Shown here piece by piece: positions 48,212 to 57,621 of a DNA stretch of 64,000 nucleotides. The notes under the pieces were generated by a model. That model saw only the letters and a program-made list of their open reading frames with translations, did not search any database and was not told the origin of the DNA. The stretch's first letter is position 1; every line of letters starts with the position of its first letter. Source of the DNA: an uncultured Verrucomicrobiae bacterium (GTDB lineage Bacteria > Verrucomicrobiota > Verrucomicrobiia > Limisphaerales > UBA1100); NCBI GenBank assembly GCA_937775205.1, contig CALKBX010000010.1, forward strand, positions 1 to 64,000. The letters run 5' to 3'. A program made the position numbers and the translations under genes.

Positions 48212-49168
48212 ATGCTGTCGCCCATGGTTATGACTGCAACCCCCACCGATGCGTTGTCGCTGGAAATCGCCGAGCTGAAGGAAACGCTCAACGCGGTGAT
48301 TCTTGCGCACAATTATCAGGTGCCGGAAATTCAGGATGTCGCCGATTACGTGGGCGATTCGCTGGGGCTCTCCCAACAGGCGGCCGACACGGACGCGGAC
48401 GTTATCGTTTTCTGCGGCGTGCATTTTATGGCGGAGACAGCCAAAATACTTTCGCCGGAAAAAACCGTGGTGCTGCCCGACCGCGATGCGGGCTGTTCGT
48501 TGGAAGAAAGTTGCCCGCCGGAAAAACTGCGCGAGTTGCAGGCCACGAACCCGAATTTTTTCACCGTCACGTACGTAAACTGCAGCGCCGAAGTGAAGGC
48601 GCTTTCGGACGTCATTTGCACCAGCGGCAACGCGCAAAAAATCGTGGAGCAATGCCCGCCCGAAAAGGATTTGCTCTTCGTCCCCGACGAAAATCTTGGC
48701 CAATGGGTAATCGAACAAACCGGCCGGCCGATGACGCTTTGGGAGGGCAACTGTTACGTGCACGTCGAGTGGACGCACGCGGCCATTACAAAAATACGGC
48801 GAGAACATCCAGACGCCCCCGTTGTTGCCCACCCCGAGTGCACCAAGGCCGTGCGCATCCTCGCCGACGAAGTTTGTTCCACCGAAAAAATGGTGCACTA
48901 CTGCCGCGCCACCGACAGCGACGCCATCATCATCGCCACCGAGGCCGGCATGCTGCATCGGTTGCAAAAGGAATGCCCCGACAAAAAATTCATCCCCGCC
49001 CCCACTGAAAAATGCGCCTGCAACGAGTGCCACTTCATGAAAATGAACACCCTCGAAAAAGTCCGAAACTGCATGCGCGACCTCTCCCCCCAAGTGGAAA
49101 TCCCCGCCGAAATCATCCAACGTGCCAAGCTCCCCATCGAGCGGATGCTGGAGTGGACGGCGCGCTAA
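48212..49168 (+). CDS. nadA: Quinolinate synthase
   Basis: About 318 residues; condenses iminoaspartate with dihydroxyacetone phosphate to quinolinate in NAD synthesis. The start may be 48212, 48224 or 48230; the open frame reaches 48188 (TTG). Family blocks: VILAHNYQVPEIQDVADYVGDSLGLSQ, VIVFCGVHFMAETAKIL, CSLEESCP, TYVNCSAEVKALSDVICTSGNA, WEGNCYVHVEWT, VVAHPECTKAVRILADEV and the C-terminal CACNECHFMKMNTLEKV. The three [4Fe-4S] ligands are Cys in VNCSAEVKA, HPEC and KCACNEC. Single gene, divergent from the reverse transcriptase gene with about 110 bases between; that gap shows no clear promoter. Confidence 0.94.
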   Translation: MLSPMVMTATPTDALSLEIAELKETLNAVILAHNYQVPEIQDVADYVGDSLGLSQQAADTDADVIVFCGVHFMAETAKILSPEKTVVLPDRDAGCSLEESCPPEKLRELQATNPNFFTVTYVNCSAEVKALSDVICTSGNAQKIVEQCPPEKDLLFVPDENLGQWVIEQTGRPMTLWEGNCYVHVEWTHAAITKIRREHPDAPVVAHPECTKAVRILADEVCSTEKMVHYCRATDSDAIIIATEAGMLHRLQKECPDKKFIPAPTEKCACNECHFMKMNTLEKVRNCMRDLSPQVEIPAEIIQRAKLPIERMLEWTAR

Positions 49169-49329
49169 CGTGCTGCAAGCCCTTTGATGCGTGGCACACG
49201 GCGGCAATGGTGGCCCGCACATCAGCGGCTTTATTGTCTCGCAAGCCGTCGACCTTTGCGCTCTCGTTGCTGGGCCTGTTCCGCCGCAGGGGACTGGCCA
49301 CAACTTTCATCATTAACCGAAGGTGAAAA

Positions 49330-50736
49330 ATGAGAACCTTCCGTATTGAATCGTTGATCGCAGCAGCCGTCTGGGTCTTGCTCTGCTTGCCGGCCGCTGC
49401 GGCCGACGAAACCACACCTGGATCGAATGTGATTGTCATGTTGGTCGACGATATGGGATGGACGGATCTGGGCTGCTTTGGCAGTGATCTCTACGAAACG
49501 CCGCATATCGATCGCTTGGCAGAGCAGGGGATGAAATTCACTGATGCCTATGCCGCATGCACCGTTTGTTCGCCAACCCGTGCGGCGCTGATGACCGGGC
49601 TGTCACCGGCACGATTGCATCTGACGAATTGGTTGCCAGGAACGAATTCGCACGGACCGTTTACCGTTAAGGACAACTGGACAAAACATCTGGAAGGCCG
49701 CTACACAACTATTGCTGAGGCCCTCAACGCGGGAGGATACTACACGGCTCTGATCGGTAAATGGCATCTGGCAGCCCATAACACCAAGCACGTTGATTTT
49801 GACCCGCTGACGCATGGCTTCGATGCCAATATCGGTGGTGGCCCATCGGGTATGCCGCGCAGTTTTTTTCATCCGTATGGCGGCAATCGCGTCGCTGTCG
49901 CGGCGATGGGGCCACTTCCGCCGGGCGGGAAAGCTGGCGACTACCTGACTGATCGCCTGACCGATGAGACGCTGACCATCATTCGGGCCCGGCAGAAGAG
50001 TCCGTTCTTCATCTACTTGTCATACTACAATGTCCACAAACCGGATCATGCGAAGAAAGGCGATGTCGCCTATTTTGAGAAGAAAGTTCGGGCGGATATG
50101 CGGCACAAAAACACCGCATTCGCAGCCAAAGTCAAGAGTGTCGACGACAGCGTCGGGCGCATCGTGGCAGAGTTGAAAAAGCTGGGCATCGACGACAGAA
50201 CAACCCTCATATTCACCTCAGATAACGGTGGTCAGAGCAGCACCGTGAATGTCCCATTGCGGTCCGGAAAAGGCTCGTCATATGAAGGGGGTGTTCGCGT
50301 CCCGCTGATCGTCAAAGGTCCGGCTGTCAAGAATCCAGGGACGGTATCGAGCGAACCCGTGACAACGGTCGATTATTACCCGACCATACTTGAGTTGGCC
50401 AAGGCCAAAGGGGAGCCGCAGCATAATGACAAGCTGGAAGGCCGCAGCCTTGTGCCGCTGCTACAGGACGCCAGCGCCACATTGGATCGAGAGAGTATCT
50501 ACTGGCACTATCCGCACACACATCCGGGCGGTGCCAAACCGTATGCTGCGATCCGGGCGCGTGACTGGAAGCTAATCGAGTTTTTGGACGGCCGACGAGC
50601 CGAACTGTACCATCTCAGCCAAGACATCGGCGAAGCCAACGACCTTGCCGCAAAGCACCCAGAGAAAGTCGCGATGCTCCGTGCCAGGTTGCATGCCTGG
50701 CAGAAACGAGTCGGCGCGCAAGTCCCTCTCAAGTGA
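49330..50736 (+). CDS. Exported type I sulfatase (arylsulfatase family)
   Basis: 468 residues with a signal peptide (about 1-25, ending PAAAADE). Alkaline-phosphatase-fold sulfatase: metal-site VDDMGWTDLGCFG (about 38-50), formylglycine motif CSPTRAALMTG (Cys about 79), GKWHLAAH, FIYLSYYNVHKPDH, LIFTSDNGGQ, PLIVKGPAVKNPG, YYPTILELA and WKLIEFLDGRRAELYHL near the end. Likely removes sulfate from an algal or marine polysaccharide in the periplasm. The Cys requires FGE/anSME, not seen in the window. Stands upstream of a huge multidomain c-type heme protein. Confidence 0.92.
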   Translation: MRTFRIESLIAAAVWVLLCLPAAAADETTPGSNVIVMLVDDMGWTDLGCFGSDLYETPHIDRLAEQGMKFTDAYAACTVCSPTRAALMTGLSPARLHLTNWLPGTNSHGPFTVKDNWTKHLEGRYTTIAEALNAGGYYTALIGKWHLAAHNTKHVDFDPLTHGFDANIGGGPSGMPRSFFHPYGGNRVAVAAMGPLPPGGKAGDYLTDRLTDETLTIIRARQKSPFFIYLSYYNVHKPDHAKKGDVAYFEKKVRADMRHKNTAFAAKVKSVDDSVGRIVAELKKLGIDDRTTLIFTSDNGGQSSTVNVPLRSGKGSSYEGGVRVPLIVKGPAVKNPGTVSSEPVTTVDYYPTILELAKAKGEPQHNDKLEGRSLVPLLQDASATLDRESIYWHYPHTHPGGAKPYAAIRARDWKLIEFLDGRRAELYHLSQDIGEANDLAAKHPEKVAMLRARLHAWQKRVGAQVPLK

Positions 50737-50891
50737 CGCCCGCGGCAGTAGCGCCCGGCGGCACTTGGCAAGAAAAATTCATGAGAAGAAACTTTGAGGC
50801 ATGGCAACCTGATCCGAAGAATATGTAAAAACCATGCAACGCGAAAAGTGCTATCAGCGCGACGTCTACTAAACCCCAAATAATACCCACC

Positions 50892-53800
50892 ATGAAAACT
50901 GCCCTCATTTCACGAATGCGTGTAAAAAATATTTCTATACCCCTGTTTATTATTACTGTGTTCTGGGTTTCCGTTGCCGCGGCTGAAGAAGTGGCCATAT
51001 TCAACGGCAAAGATCTCAGTGGCTGGGAAACAGTGGACCCCCAGTATTGGTCTGTAGAGAACGGTGTCATCAAAGGCTCCTCAGACAAAGCCCTACCCAG
51101 AAACACGTTTATTTGGTCTAAGACCCCTGTTGAAGACTTCTATCTATCGGTCGACGTGAAGCTCGAGCTAGATAATAGAAATGCCGGCATCCAATTTCGT
51201 AGCGTCAAGCATGGCGGTCATGAGGCTTTGGGCTATCAGGCGGATGTCGGGCAGGATGTATGGGGCCGTCTTTATCATGAAAGTGGTCGTGGTAAACTCG
51301 ACTGGCGCGGGCTCGCTGAAAAACATGTCAAAAAAGGTGACTGGAACCATTATGAGATACTGGCCGTAGGCCACCGTATCTGGGCCGCCATCAATGGCCA
51401 CCTCGCCTTTTATACGCATGACCCCCAAGGCGAGCTGAAAGGCTATATCGCCCTACAAATCCATGGCGGTCCGGCGCAAACGGTGCGCTACCGTATCAAT
51501 AAATTGGTTCACGATCCTGACATCAAACTGGCAGGTAAAGACGAAGCGGCCCTGAACCAATTGATTGGTTATTACAACCCGTTAGCCCGTATTGGTAAAA
51601 ACTCTACTGAAAAAATCGATGCTGCTTATGCAAATAGACAATTTACGATCAAGCCCCATGAGATGATTGTCTTTACCGGGGGTGCGAACTTGGTGCGCGA
51701 ACAAGAGTTTGCCTATCTTGAGACCCTGCTCGCGAGCCATTACAAAAAGCAAAAACCGAAGTTCCGCAACATGGCCTGGAGCGGTGATACCGTATATCGT
51801 CAAATGCGTGAAGGGGGCTGGGGCAGCATGAAAGACCAACTCAACTGGTCTGGGGCTACTGCCGTGCTGATGCAGTTTGGGAAAATGGAATCATTAGAAG
51901 GTGATGCTGCCATGGACAACTTTATCGATCACTACGGTAAACTTATTGAGCAGCTCAAGCAGCGCACGGAGCGCATTACCTTGATTTCCCCTTTTCCTTT
52001 TGAAGCGCCACGTTCAAAATATGCCAAAGATTTGAGTCGGCACAACAAGGTGTTGTCTAACTATGTCATGGCGATTGCAGCACTCGCTGAAAACAAAAAC
52101 ATCCCCTTCGTCGATGTGTTTTCACCATTCCTTAAGCATTCAGAACCTCTGACGAACGATGGTATACATTTGAGCAAAAAAGGCTGGCAGGTGGCGGCTC
52201 CATTTTTAGCCAAAGAATTAGGCGCTGGCAGCAGGACAGATCTTTCGCAATTAACGAAGGCCATCCAGGTTAAAAACAGATTCTGGTTTGATTGTTGGCG
52301 CCCCATTAACTGGACATTTGCTTCTTCCTATTTAAGAAATCAAGCCTTTCGTAATCCAGCTGGTGGCTTTCCCGAATTGGGCAATGAATTTACTCGATTC
52401 AAACCGTTTATTTCAAAGGCTGAGGAAAACATCCACTTGATTGCGCTGAAAAAAAAACCAAACCTCATTGAGTACCCGTACCGTGGCGTCGCCGAAGCCA
52501 CTCAAGACCCGAATGAAACCCTCAAATCATTTCGTGTACGTGATGGCTTTGAAGTTAACGTTTTTGCTTCAGAAAAAAATGGGGTGATAAATCCTGTAGA
52601 CATGTGCTGGGATGCCAAAGGACGCCTGTGGGTGATCTGTTCCCCTATGTATCCTCAAATCATGCCGGGTGAAATCGCTTACGATTATATTTTGGTCTGT
52701 GAAGATACCAACAATGATGGTAAGGCCGATAAATTTCATAAATATTTAGAAGGTCTCAACATGCCCATGGGCCTGTGTTTGGGCCATGATGGCTTATATG
52801 TCACTTACAACACGCAGCTACTTCATTACAAAGACAATAATGGCGATGGCAAGGCTGACGATAAAGAAATTATACTCGAAGGTTTTGGCACGGGTGACGC
52901 CCACCACACCATCAATACCCCCATCTGGGGGCCTAACGGCAAACTCTGGATTTCCCAAGGTTATAACTCCTATTCATATATTGAAAGTATCGATGGGGTA
53001 AAATCACTTTCAGGTGGCAGCACCTGGCGCTACGATCCCCGCACCCTGCAACTGGATAACTTTTTTAATAACAATGGGGTCGGCGGGAATCCCCGCACCG
53101 TTATTTTTGATCAGGACGACCAACCTTTTTTAAATGATGCACCTGGAGACGCCAGTCACTTTTTAACCCCTGGCCTGCAACCTGGAGCCACGAAATTACC
53201 CTACGATCGCGGCCTTTTTAAGAATGGCGGGAAAAATTCCGGGCTGTGTTTTTTGGATTCGAGCCACTTCCCGGAGGAACATCGCGGCAAAGCCGTTGGG
53301 GGCGGATATTATGTGAATCGTATCCAACTCTTCAACCGTGTCGATAACCTCGCTGGTTACACCACTCAACCCGAACAAGAAATCGTTTTTTCTCCCCAGA
53401 GATCCTTTCGTGTGATTGATGTGAACATGGGGCCTGACGGAGCCCTCTATGCCATGGATTGGCACAATGCCGTTATTGGTCATTACCAGGCGTCTTACCG
53501 CGACCCGAATCGTGACCATGGCCATGGACGAATCTGGCGGGTGACTTATAAAGATCGCCCCCTGGTCAAGAAAATCGATCTCAGCCAACTTTCGATTAAA
53601 GAACTTTTGGCTCATGTGAATTCGCAAGAAAGCTGGGCGCGCTACCAATCGAGACGCCTCTTATTTCATAAAACATCTGCTGAAATCTTACCCGTTCTCA
53701 CGCAATGGTGCCAACAGGATCTCGACCCAATGCAAACAAGATCTGCGCTTGGACTCTACACGGCCCATGTATCAACAAACCTCCCATTGTTGAAAAAGGC

Positions 53801-55781
53801 ACTGATAAGTAAAGATGCCGCCACGCGTGCCTTCGCCACCCAAACGATTGGTCACTGGGGTACTCAACTCGATCATCCATTAAGTTTATTGAAGCCTATG
53901 GTGCACGATCCCACTGCGCGGGTTCGTCTGGAAGCGGTGGTCGCCCTGGCCTGGAGCAAAGAGGGGGCAGCTATCGAAGTGGCCACCGAGGTTTTAAATT
54001 ACGATGTTGGCCTACAACTCGAAATTGCTCTTAAATCATGCGTTCGTTCACTCAAGAAATATTGGATGCCTGCCTTTATGAAAGGGGAGCTTTTATTCAA
54101 AAACAACAAAAAACAGCTGGGTTTCTTTCTGGCCCATGCGCCAGACATCAATATTCAAACGCTTAAAGAGATAGCCTTGTCGCTTCCTGACGAGCAAAAA
54201 GTAAATATCCTGGTCTCGATTGCACATGCCGGCGATGTTGATGATATCCCCTTTATACTTGAACACGGCCACAAAAGCACCCGGGTGTTAAAGGCTCTGG
54301 TTTCCGAGGCCCAATTGAGCGACAATGCCGGTCTGTTCAGGCAGTACGCTGCGAGTAAAATAAAGCTCATTGAATGCAGCAGCCAGAACACCAATATTGA
54401 AGATGGGCGAGGGCTGAATGCCTTCGATGGCAACCCTCAAAGCTCCTGGCATAGCCAATGGAGTGGGGCACGCCCCCCCCACCCTCACCACGTCACAGTA
54501 GAACTGGAATCATCCATAGAACTCAATGGCTTCAGCTATCTACCAAGAGTAGATGGCCGCCCAGGCGGAGTGGTCGACAAATTTGAAGTGCACGCCAGCC
54601 TTGACAATAAAACCTGGACACTGGCCAAAAAGGGACGCTTTGAGAATATTCTTCAAAACAGGGGAATTCATCGCATCGCCTTCGAACAGCCAGTTAAAGC
54701 GAGATATTTTAAATTCACGTCTATCTCAGCGATCAACGATGATCTTTATGGTGGAGCTGCTGAAATTGGCTTGCTAAGTAAAAACGCTGATGAAGATATT
54801 AAAAAATTACTTTTGGCCTCAATAGAAGCAGACCAAAAGGATGCCCTTCGGCTTGCCGGCTATTGGAAAATAGAAGCCCTGCTGCCTTTGTTAAGCGAAA
54901 AAGCAACCGCCATCAGCAGTGATCTCAACACGGTCAAGGCCAGTGTTGAGGGGCTGGCTCTACTCGGGGATAGCAAAACTATTTTAAGCGTTGTTAAAAA
55001 CAATGAAAAGGCGCGCAGTCACAGCCTGGCTCAGCTGGTTTCTTGTGATTTGAATCAAGCCTTGGCGTATGCAAGAAACTGGGCACCCACTATTACTTCC
55101 CAAAATGACTTCACGCTCTTTTTTGCCGCCGTCTCAAAACAGGAAAATGGTATTCAGAAAATGGTGGAGAATTTTAAATCAATCACGTTTTCTGATCAGA
55201 ACAAATTAGCGGCCCGACATGCCGTGGGTCGGATTGGTTTAGAATCGAATGAATTGATTACGCTCTTTGGTGATAACGCTAAAGACAGTGTGGGCCTTAT
55301 AGAATACGACAAAGCCTGGCTGGACAGCTTTGTTAAATCAGTCGGGAAAGGAAATGCCCAAAAAGGGAAAACGCTTTACGACACAAAACTTGCTGCTTGT
55401 GCCAGTTGTCACCAGATCGGCAACATAGGCGGAAAGCTGGGGCCGCCGCTTACTTCTATTGGTACCGGGATGACAACATCGCTGATTGTGGAATCCGTGC
55501 TCTGGCCGGATCGCCAGGTTAAAGAAGGATATGAGTCTGCCGTCATTAGCTTGCACTCAGGGAAGACCATTCTGGGGAACATTGTTCATGAGAACAAAAA
55601 CGAGGTGACGATTAAAGAAGTCGCGACCGAGACGGAGCATGTGGTCAAGACCTCACAGATCAAATCCTTTAAGAAAACGGGGTCTATTATGCCTAAGGGA
55701 ATGGTGGCCCATTTGACTAAGGAAGAGCTTCGGGATTTGCTTAAGTATCTTGGGGAGCTAAAAGGCGTTGGGTATAAATAA
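50892..55781 (+). CDS. Multidomain DUF1080-SGNH-dehydrogenase-HEAT-F5/8C-cytochrome c protein
   Basis: 1629 residues. Order: signal (about 1-30); DUF1080 (about 32-215, IFNGKDLSGWETVD ... IHGGPAQTVRYRI); SGNH hydrolase (about 250-440, KFRNMAWSGDTV, NDGIHLSKKGWQ with the Asp-x-x-His pair intact); PVC-type dehydrogenase propeller (about 540-890, NPVDMCWDAKGRLWVICSPM); HEAT-like helices (about 900-1140); F5/8 type C/discoidin-like domain (about 1155-1295, WHSQWSGARPPHPHHVTVEL); helical part; class I heme domain (CASCHQIGNIGGKLGPPLTSIG, about 1503) ending VAHLTKEELRDLLKYLGEL. It resembles the protein at 1-2781 but has heme where that one has copper. Base composition is more AT-rich than its neighbours. 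Periplasmic; substrate unknown. Confidence 0.9.
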   Translation: MKTALISRMRVKNISIPLFIITVFWVSVAAAEEVAIFNGKDLSGWETVDPQYWSVENGVIKGSSDKALPRNTFIWSKTPVEDFYLSVDVKLELDNRNAGIQFRSVKHGGHEALGYQADVGQDVWGRLYHESGRGKLDWRGLAEKHVKKGDWNHYEILAVGHRIWAAINGHLAFYTHDPQGELKGYIALQIHGGPAQTVRYRINKLVHDPDIKLAGKDEAALNQLIGYYNPLARIGKNSTEKIDAAYANRQFTIKPHEMIVFTGGANLVREQEFAYLETLLASHYKKQKPKFRNMAWSGDTVYRQMREGGWGSMKDQLNWSGATAVLMQFGKMESLEGDAAMDNFIDHYGKLIEQLKQRTERITLISPFPFEAPRSKYAKDLSRHNKVLSNYVMAIAALAENKNIPFVDVFSPFLKHSEPLTNDGIHLSKKGWQVAAPFLAKELGAGSRTDLSQLTKAIQVKNRFWFDCWRPINWTFASSYLRNQAFRNPAGGFPELGNEFTRFKPFISKAEENIHLIALKKKPNLIEYPYRGVAEATQDPNETLKSFRVRDGFEVNVFASEKNGVINPVDMCWDAKGRLWVICSPMYPQIMPGEIAYDYILVCEDTNNDGKADKFHKYLEGLNMPMGLCLGHDGLYVTYNTQLLHYKDNNGDGKADDKEIILEGFGTGDAHHTINTPIWGPNGKLWISQGYNSYSYIESIDGVKSLSGGSTWRYDPRTLQLDNFFNNNGVGGNPRTVIFDQDDQPFLNDAPGDASHFLTPGLQPGATKLPYDRGLFKNGGKNSGLCFLDSSHFPEEHRGKAVGGGYYVNRIQLFNRVDNLAGYTTQPEQEIVFSPQRSFRVIDVNMGPDGALYAMDWHNAVIGHYQASYRDPNRDHGHGRIWRVTYKDRPLVKKIDLSQLSIKELLAHVNSQESWARYQSRRLLFHKTSAEILPVLTQWCQQDLDPMQTRSALGLYTAHVSTNLPLLKKALISKDAATRAFATQTIGHWGTQLDHPLSLLKPMVHDPTARVRLEAVVALAWSKEGAAIEVATEVLNYDVGLQLEIALKSCVRSLKKYWMPAFMKGELLFKNNKKQLGFFLAHAPDINIQTLKEIALSLPDEQKVNILVSIAHAGDVDDIPFILEHGHKSTRVLKALVSEAQLSDNAGLFRQYAASKIKLIECSSQNTNIEDGRGLNAFDGNPQSSWHSQWSGARPPHPHHVTVELESSIELNGFSYLPRVDGRPGGVVDKFEVHASLDNKTWTLAKKGRFENILQNRGIHRIAFEQPVKARYFKFTSISAINDDLYGGAAEIGLLSKNADEDIKKLLLASIEADQKDALRLAGYWKIEALLPLLSEKATAISSDLNTVKASVEGLALLGDSKTILSVVKNNEKARSHSLAQLVSCDLNQALAYARNWAPTITSQNDFTLFFAAVSKQENGIQKMVENFKSITFSDQNKLAARHAVGRIGLESNELITLFGDNAKDSVGLIEYDKAWLDSFVKSVGKGNAQKGKTLYDTKLAACASCHQIGNIGGKLGPPLTSIGTGMTTSLIVESVLWPDRQVKEGYESAVISLHSGKTILGNIVHENKNEVTIKEVATETEHVVKTSQIKSFKKTGSIMPKGMVAHLTKEELRDLLKYLGELKGVGYK

Positions 55782-55880
55782 TCAGCCGAGCGTAAGTTCT
55801 TTCAAATCATTGGTGAGTGCCTGTACTTAACTATAAGATCGCTTTGACGGGTTCCGTTCTCTCGACGCCGACTAGACTAG

Positions 55881-56310
55881 GAAGTTTATTTTTACATAGT
55901 TCGCGGTTGGGTGAATACCCCGGTGGCCAGCAGTTGCGGCTTCGATGCGTACCCGGATTATTACGATGGAGCGGAGCGGAACTGGTTCTTTGGCCGAGGG
56001 TGGTGCCAGATTCGCTACATGCCGCGCCTGTCGGATTATCGCGCGCGCACGAAGGAAATCCCTTTTGACTTCCCCGAGCTGCTTGGCGCCCCGCCCGCTC
56101 TTCGTGCACGCGCCCTTGCGCGATTCAAATTTTCGGTGGAAGAGCGTAGACACTTGCGCCAAAGCCGCGCGGCCCATTTACAAATTATTGGGCAATGAAA
56201 AGGGCCTGGTTATCAAGCATCCAGATTACAATCATAACTTCCCTGAAGATATGCGTGAAGCTGCTTATCAAACAATCGATTCGGTTTTGTGGTCATCTAA
56301 AAGTCGGTAA
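55881..56310 (+). pseudogene. 3' remnant of an alpha/beta-hydrolase (acetylxylan-esterase-like)
   Basis: Only the last ~140 residues of an esterase are visible, in two frames: VRGWVNTPVASSCGFDAYPDYYDGAERNWFFGRGWCQIRYMPRLSDYRARTKEIPFDFPELLGA, then LAPRPLFVHAPLRDSNFRWKSV ... LVIKHPDYNHNFPEDMREAAYQTIDSVL one frame on. The join near 56089 fits a loss of about 5 bases. A stop (TAG at 55878) precedes the first part, and no nucleophile-containing half exists. The catalytic His region (NHNFP) survives. A decayed gene rather than a sequencing artefact, since most of it is missing. Confidence 0.7.
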
Positions 56311-56370
56311 TTGTCGCTCAGGTTTATTTTTGGTAACTTCCGCTCAGTTGATGACGTATTATTTTTATCC

Positions 56371-57561
56371 ATGAAAAAAACATCCATCCTTTATTTGTTC
56401 ACACTGAGTATAGGTCTCCAAACCCTTGCGGCTGCCCCAAAGCAGCTCAAGCCCGTCAGCGATTACATAGCTCAACAGATTAAGGATAATCGGATTGCTG
56501 GCGCTGTATCTCTGGTGTTGTACAAAGGCGAGATCGTGCACTTTGAAGCGGCCGGTCATGCGGATGTCGAAGGGGGTAAGCTGATGAAAAAAGATTCTAT
56601 CTTCCGGATTTATTCGATGACCAAGCCGATTACCTCAGTTGCGGCGATGATGCTCATTGAACAAGGAAAAATGAAACTGGATGATCCCGTTGCTAATTAT
56701 TTGCCAAAATTCAAGAATCCACGGGTGTATTCCAAGGATGGCAAACATACTAAGGCCAAAAGACCGATCACTGTCCGTCATTTACTCTCTCATTCCTCCG
56801 GATTGACCTACGGTATATTTGGTGATCATCCGGTGGATCAAATGTATCGCAAGGCAAATCCAATGAACAATAATCACACTAATAAGGATCTTGTGGATGT
56901 GCTAGGGCCCATACCCTTGGTGTCGCACCCCGGTGAGGTTTGGCGTTATAGTCTTAGTACTGATGTTCTTGGGCGTTTAGTGGAAGTTGTTTCAGGGAAA
57001 AAGCTGAGTGAGTTTTTTGCGGAACGTATTTTTAAGCCACTCAACATGAAAGACAGTTCGTTTCATGTGCTTAAAGATAAGCACTCACGTTTTACTGTTA
57101 CTTACACTTGGGCTGCAGGTAAACGCAATGTATCAGATCATCCGAGTCGTAGTCGGTTTGTTCGTCCGGCCGTTTGGGAATCTGGCGGAGGCGGGTTGAC
57201 CTCTAGTACGCGCGATTATCTGCGGTTTTGCCAGATGCTGCTTAACGGAGGTGAACTAGGAAAGATCCGTCTACTTAAAGAATCTTCAGTTCAACAAATG
57301 AACCTGAGTGCCGAAGGGGTAAAAGGTATTACAATGGGATCGAACGCTGCTTTTGGTTTAGGTTTTAGGGTGCGCCTTAAGGGAGATCCCAAGGGGGCAG
57401 GTAAGGGTGCGTATAATTGGGGAGGATATGCTTCAACCACCTTTCAGATTGATCCGGCTAATAAGCTTATCCTGATTGGCATGACTCAAAAGGTGCCAAC
57501 GGACAACGGGTTTGTGGAAGGATTCAAGCAAGCTGTATATCGCTCGATTATGAAGGATTAA
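56371..57561 (+). CDS. Exported serine hydrolase, beta-lactamase class C / esterase family
   Basis: 396 residues from the ATG at 56371 (MKKTSILYLFTLSIGLQTLAA signal). The family includes class C beta-lactamases, EstB-type esterases and D-aminopeptidases. Active Ser/Lys in IYSMTKPITSV (Ser about 83), Tyr region LSTDVLGRLVEV, SGGGGLTSSTRDYLRF, and the late GWGGYASTTF block replaces the usual HTG. The length and PVC-like linkers (HLLSHSSGLTYGIFG) suggest an esterase rather than an antibiotic-resistance enzyme. Stands alone between the decayed esterase and the DUF1501 gene. Confidence 0.9.
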   Translation: MKKTSILYLFTLSIGLQTLAAAPKQLKPVSDYIAQQIKDNRIAGAVSLVLYKGEIVHFEAAGHADVEGGKLMKKDSIFRIYSMTKPITSVAAMMLIEQGKMKLDDPVANYLPKFKNPRVYSKDGKHTKAKRPITVRHLLSHSSGLTYGIFGDHPVDQMYRKANPMNNNHTNKDLVDVLGPIPLVSHPGEVWRYSLSTDVLGRLVEVVSGKKLSEFFAERIFKPLNMKDSSFHVLKDKHSRFTVTYTWAAGKRNVSDHPSRSRFVRPAVWESGGGGLTSSTRDYLRFCQMLLNGGELGKIRLLKESSVQQMNLSAEGVKGITMGSNAAFGLGFRVRLKGDPKGAGKGAYNWGGYASTTFQIDPANKLILIGMTQKVPTDNGFVEGFKQAVYRSIMKD

Positions 57562-57621
57562 TCTGTCGGGTTTTATCTTTCAGGTTTGCGAAGATCATTA
57601 CGATCGCTTACAATAAAGGTG

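Noticed and set aside
48098..49303. 401-codon minus-strand frame
   Set aside because: Antisense to nadA; shadow.
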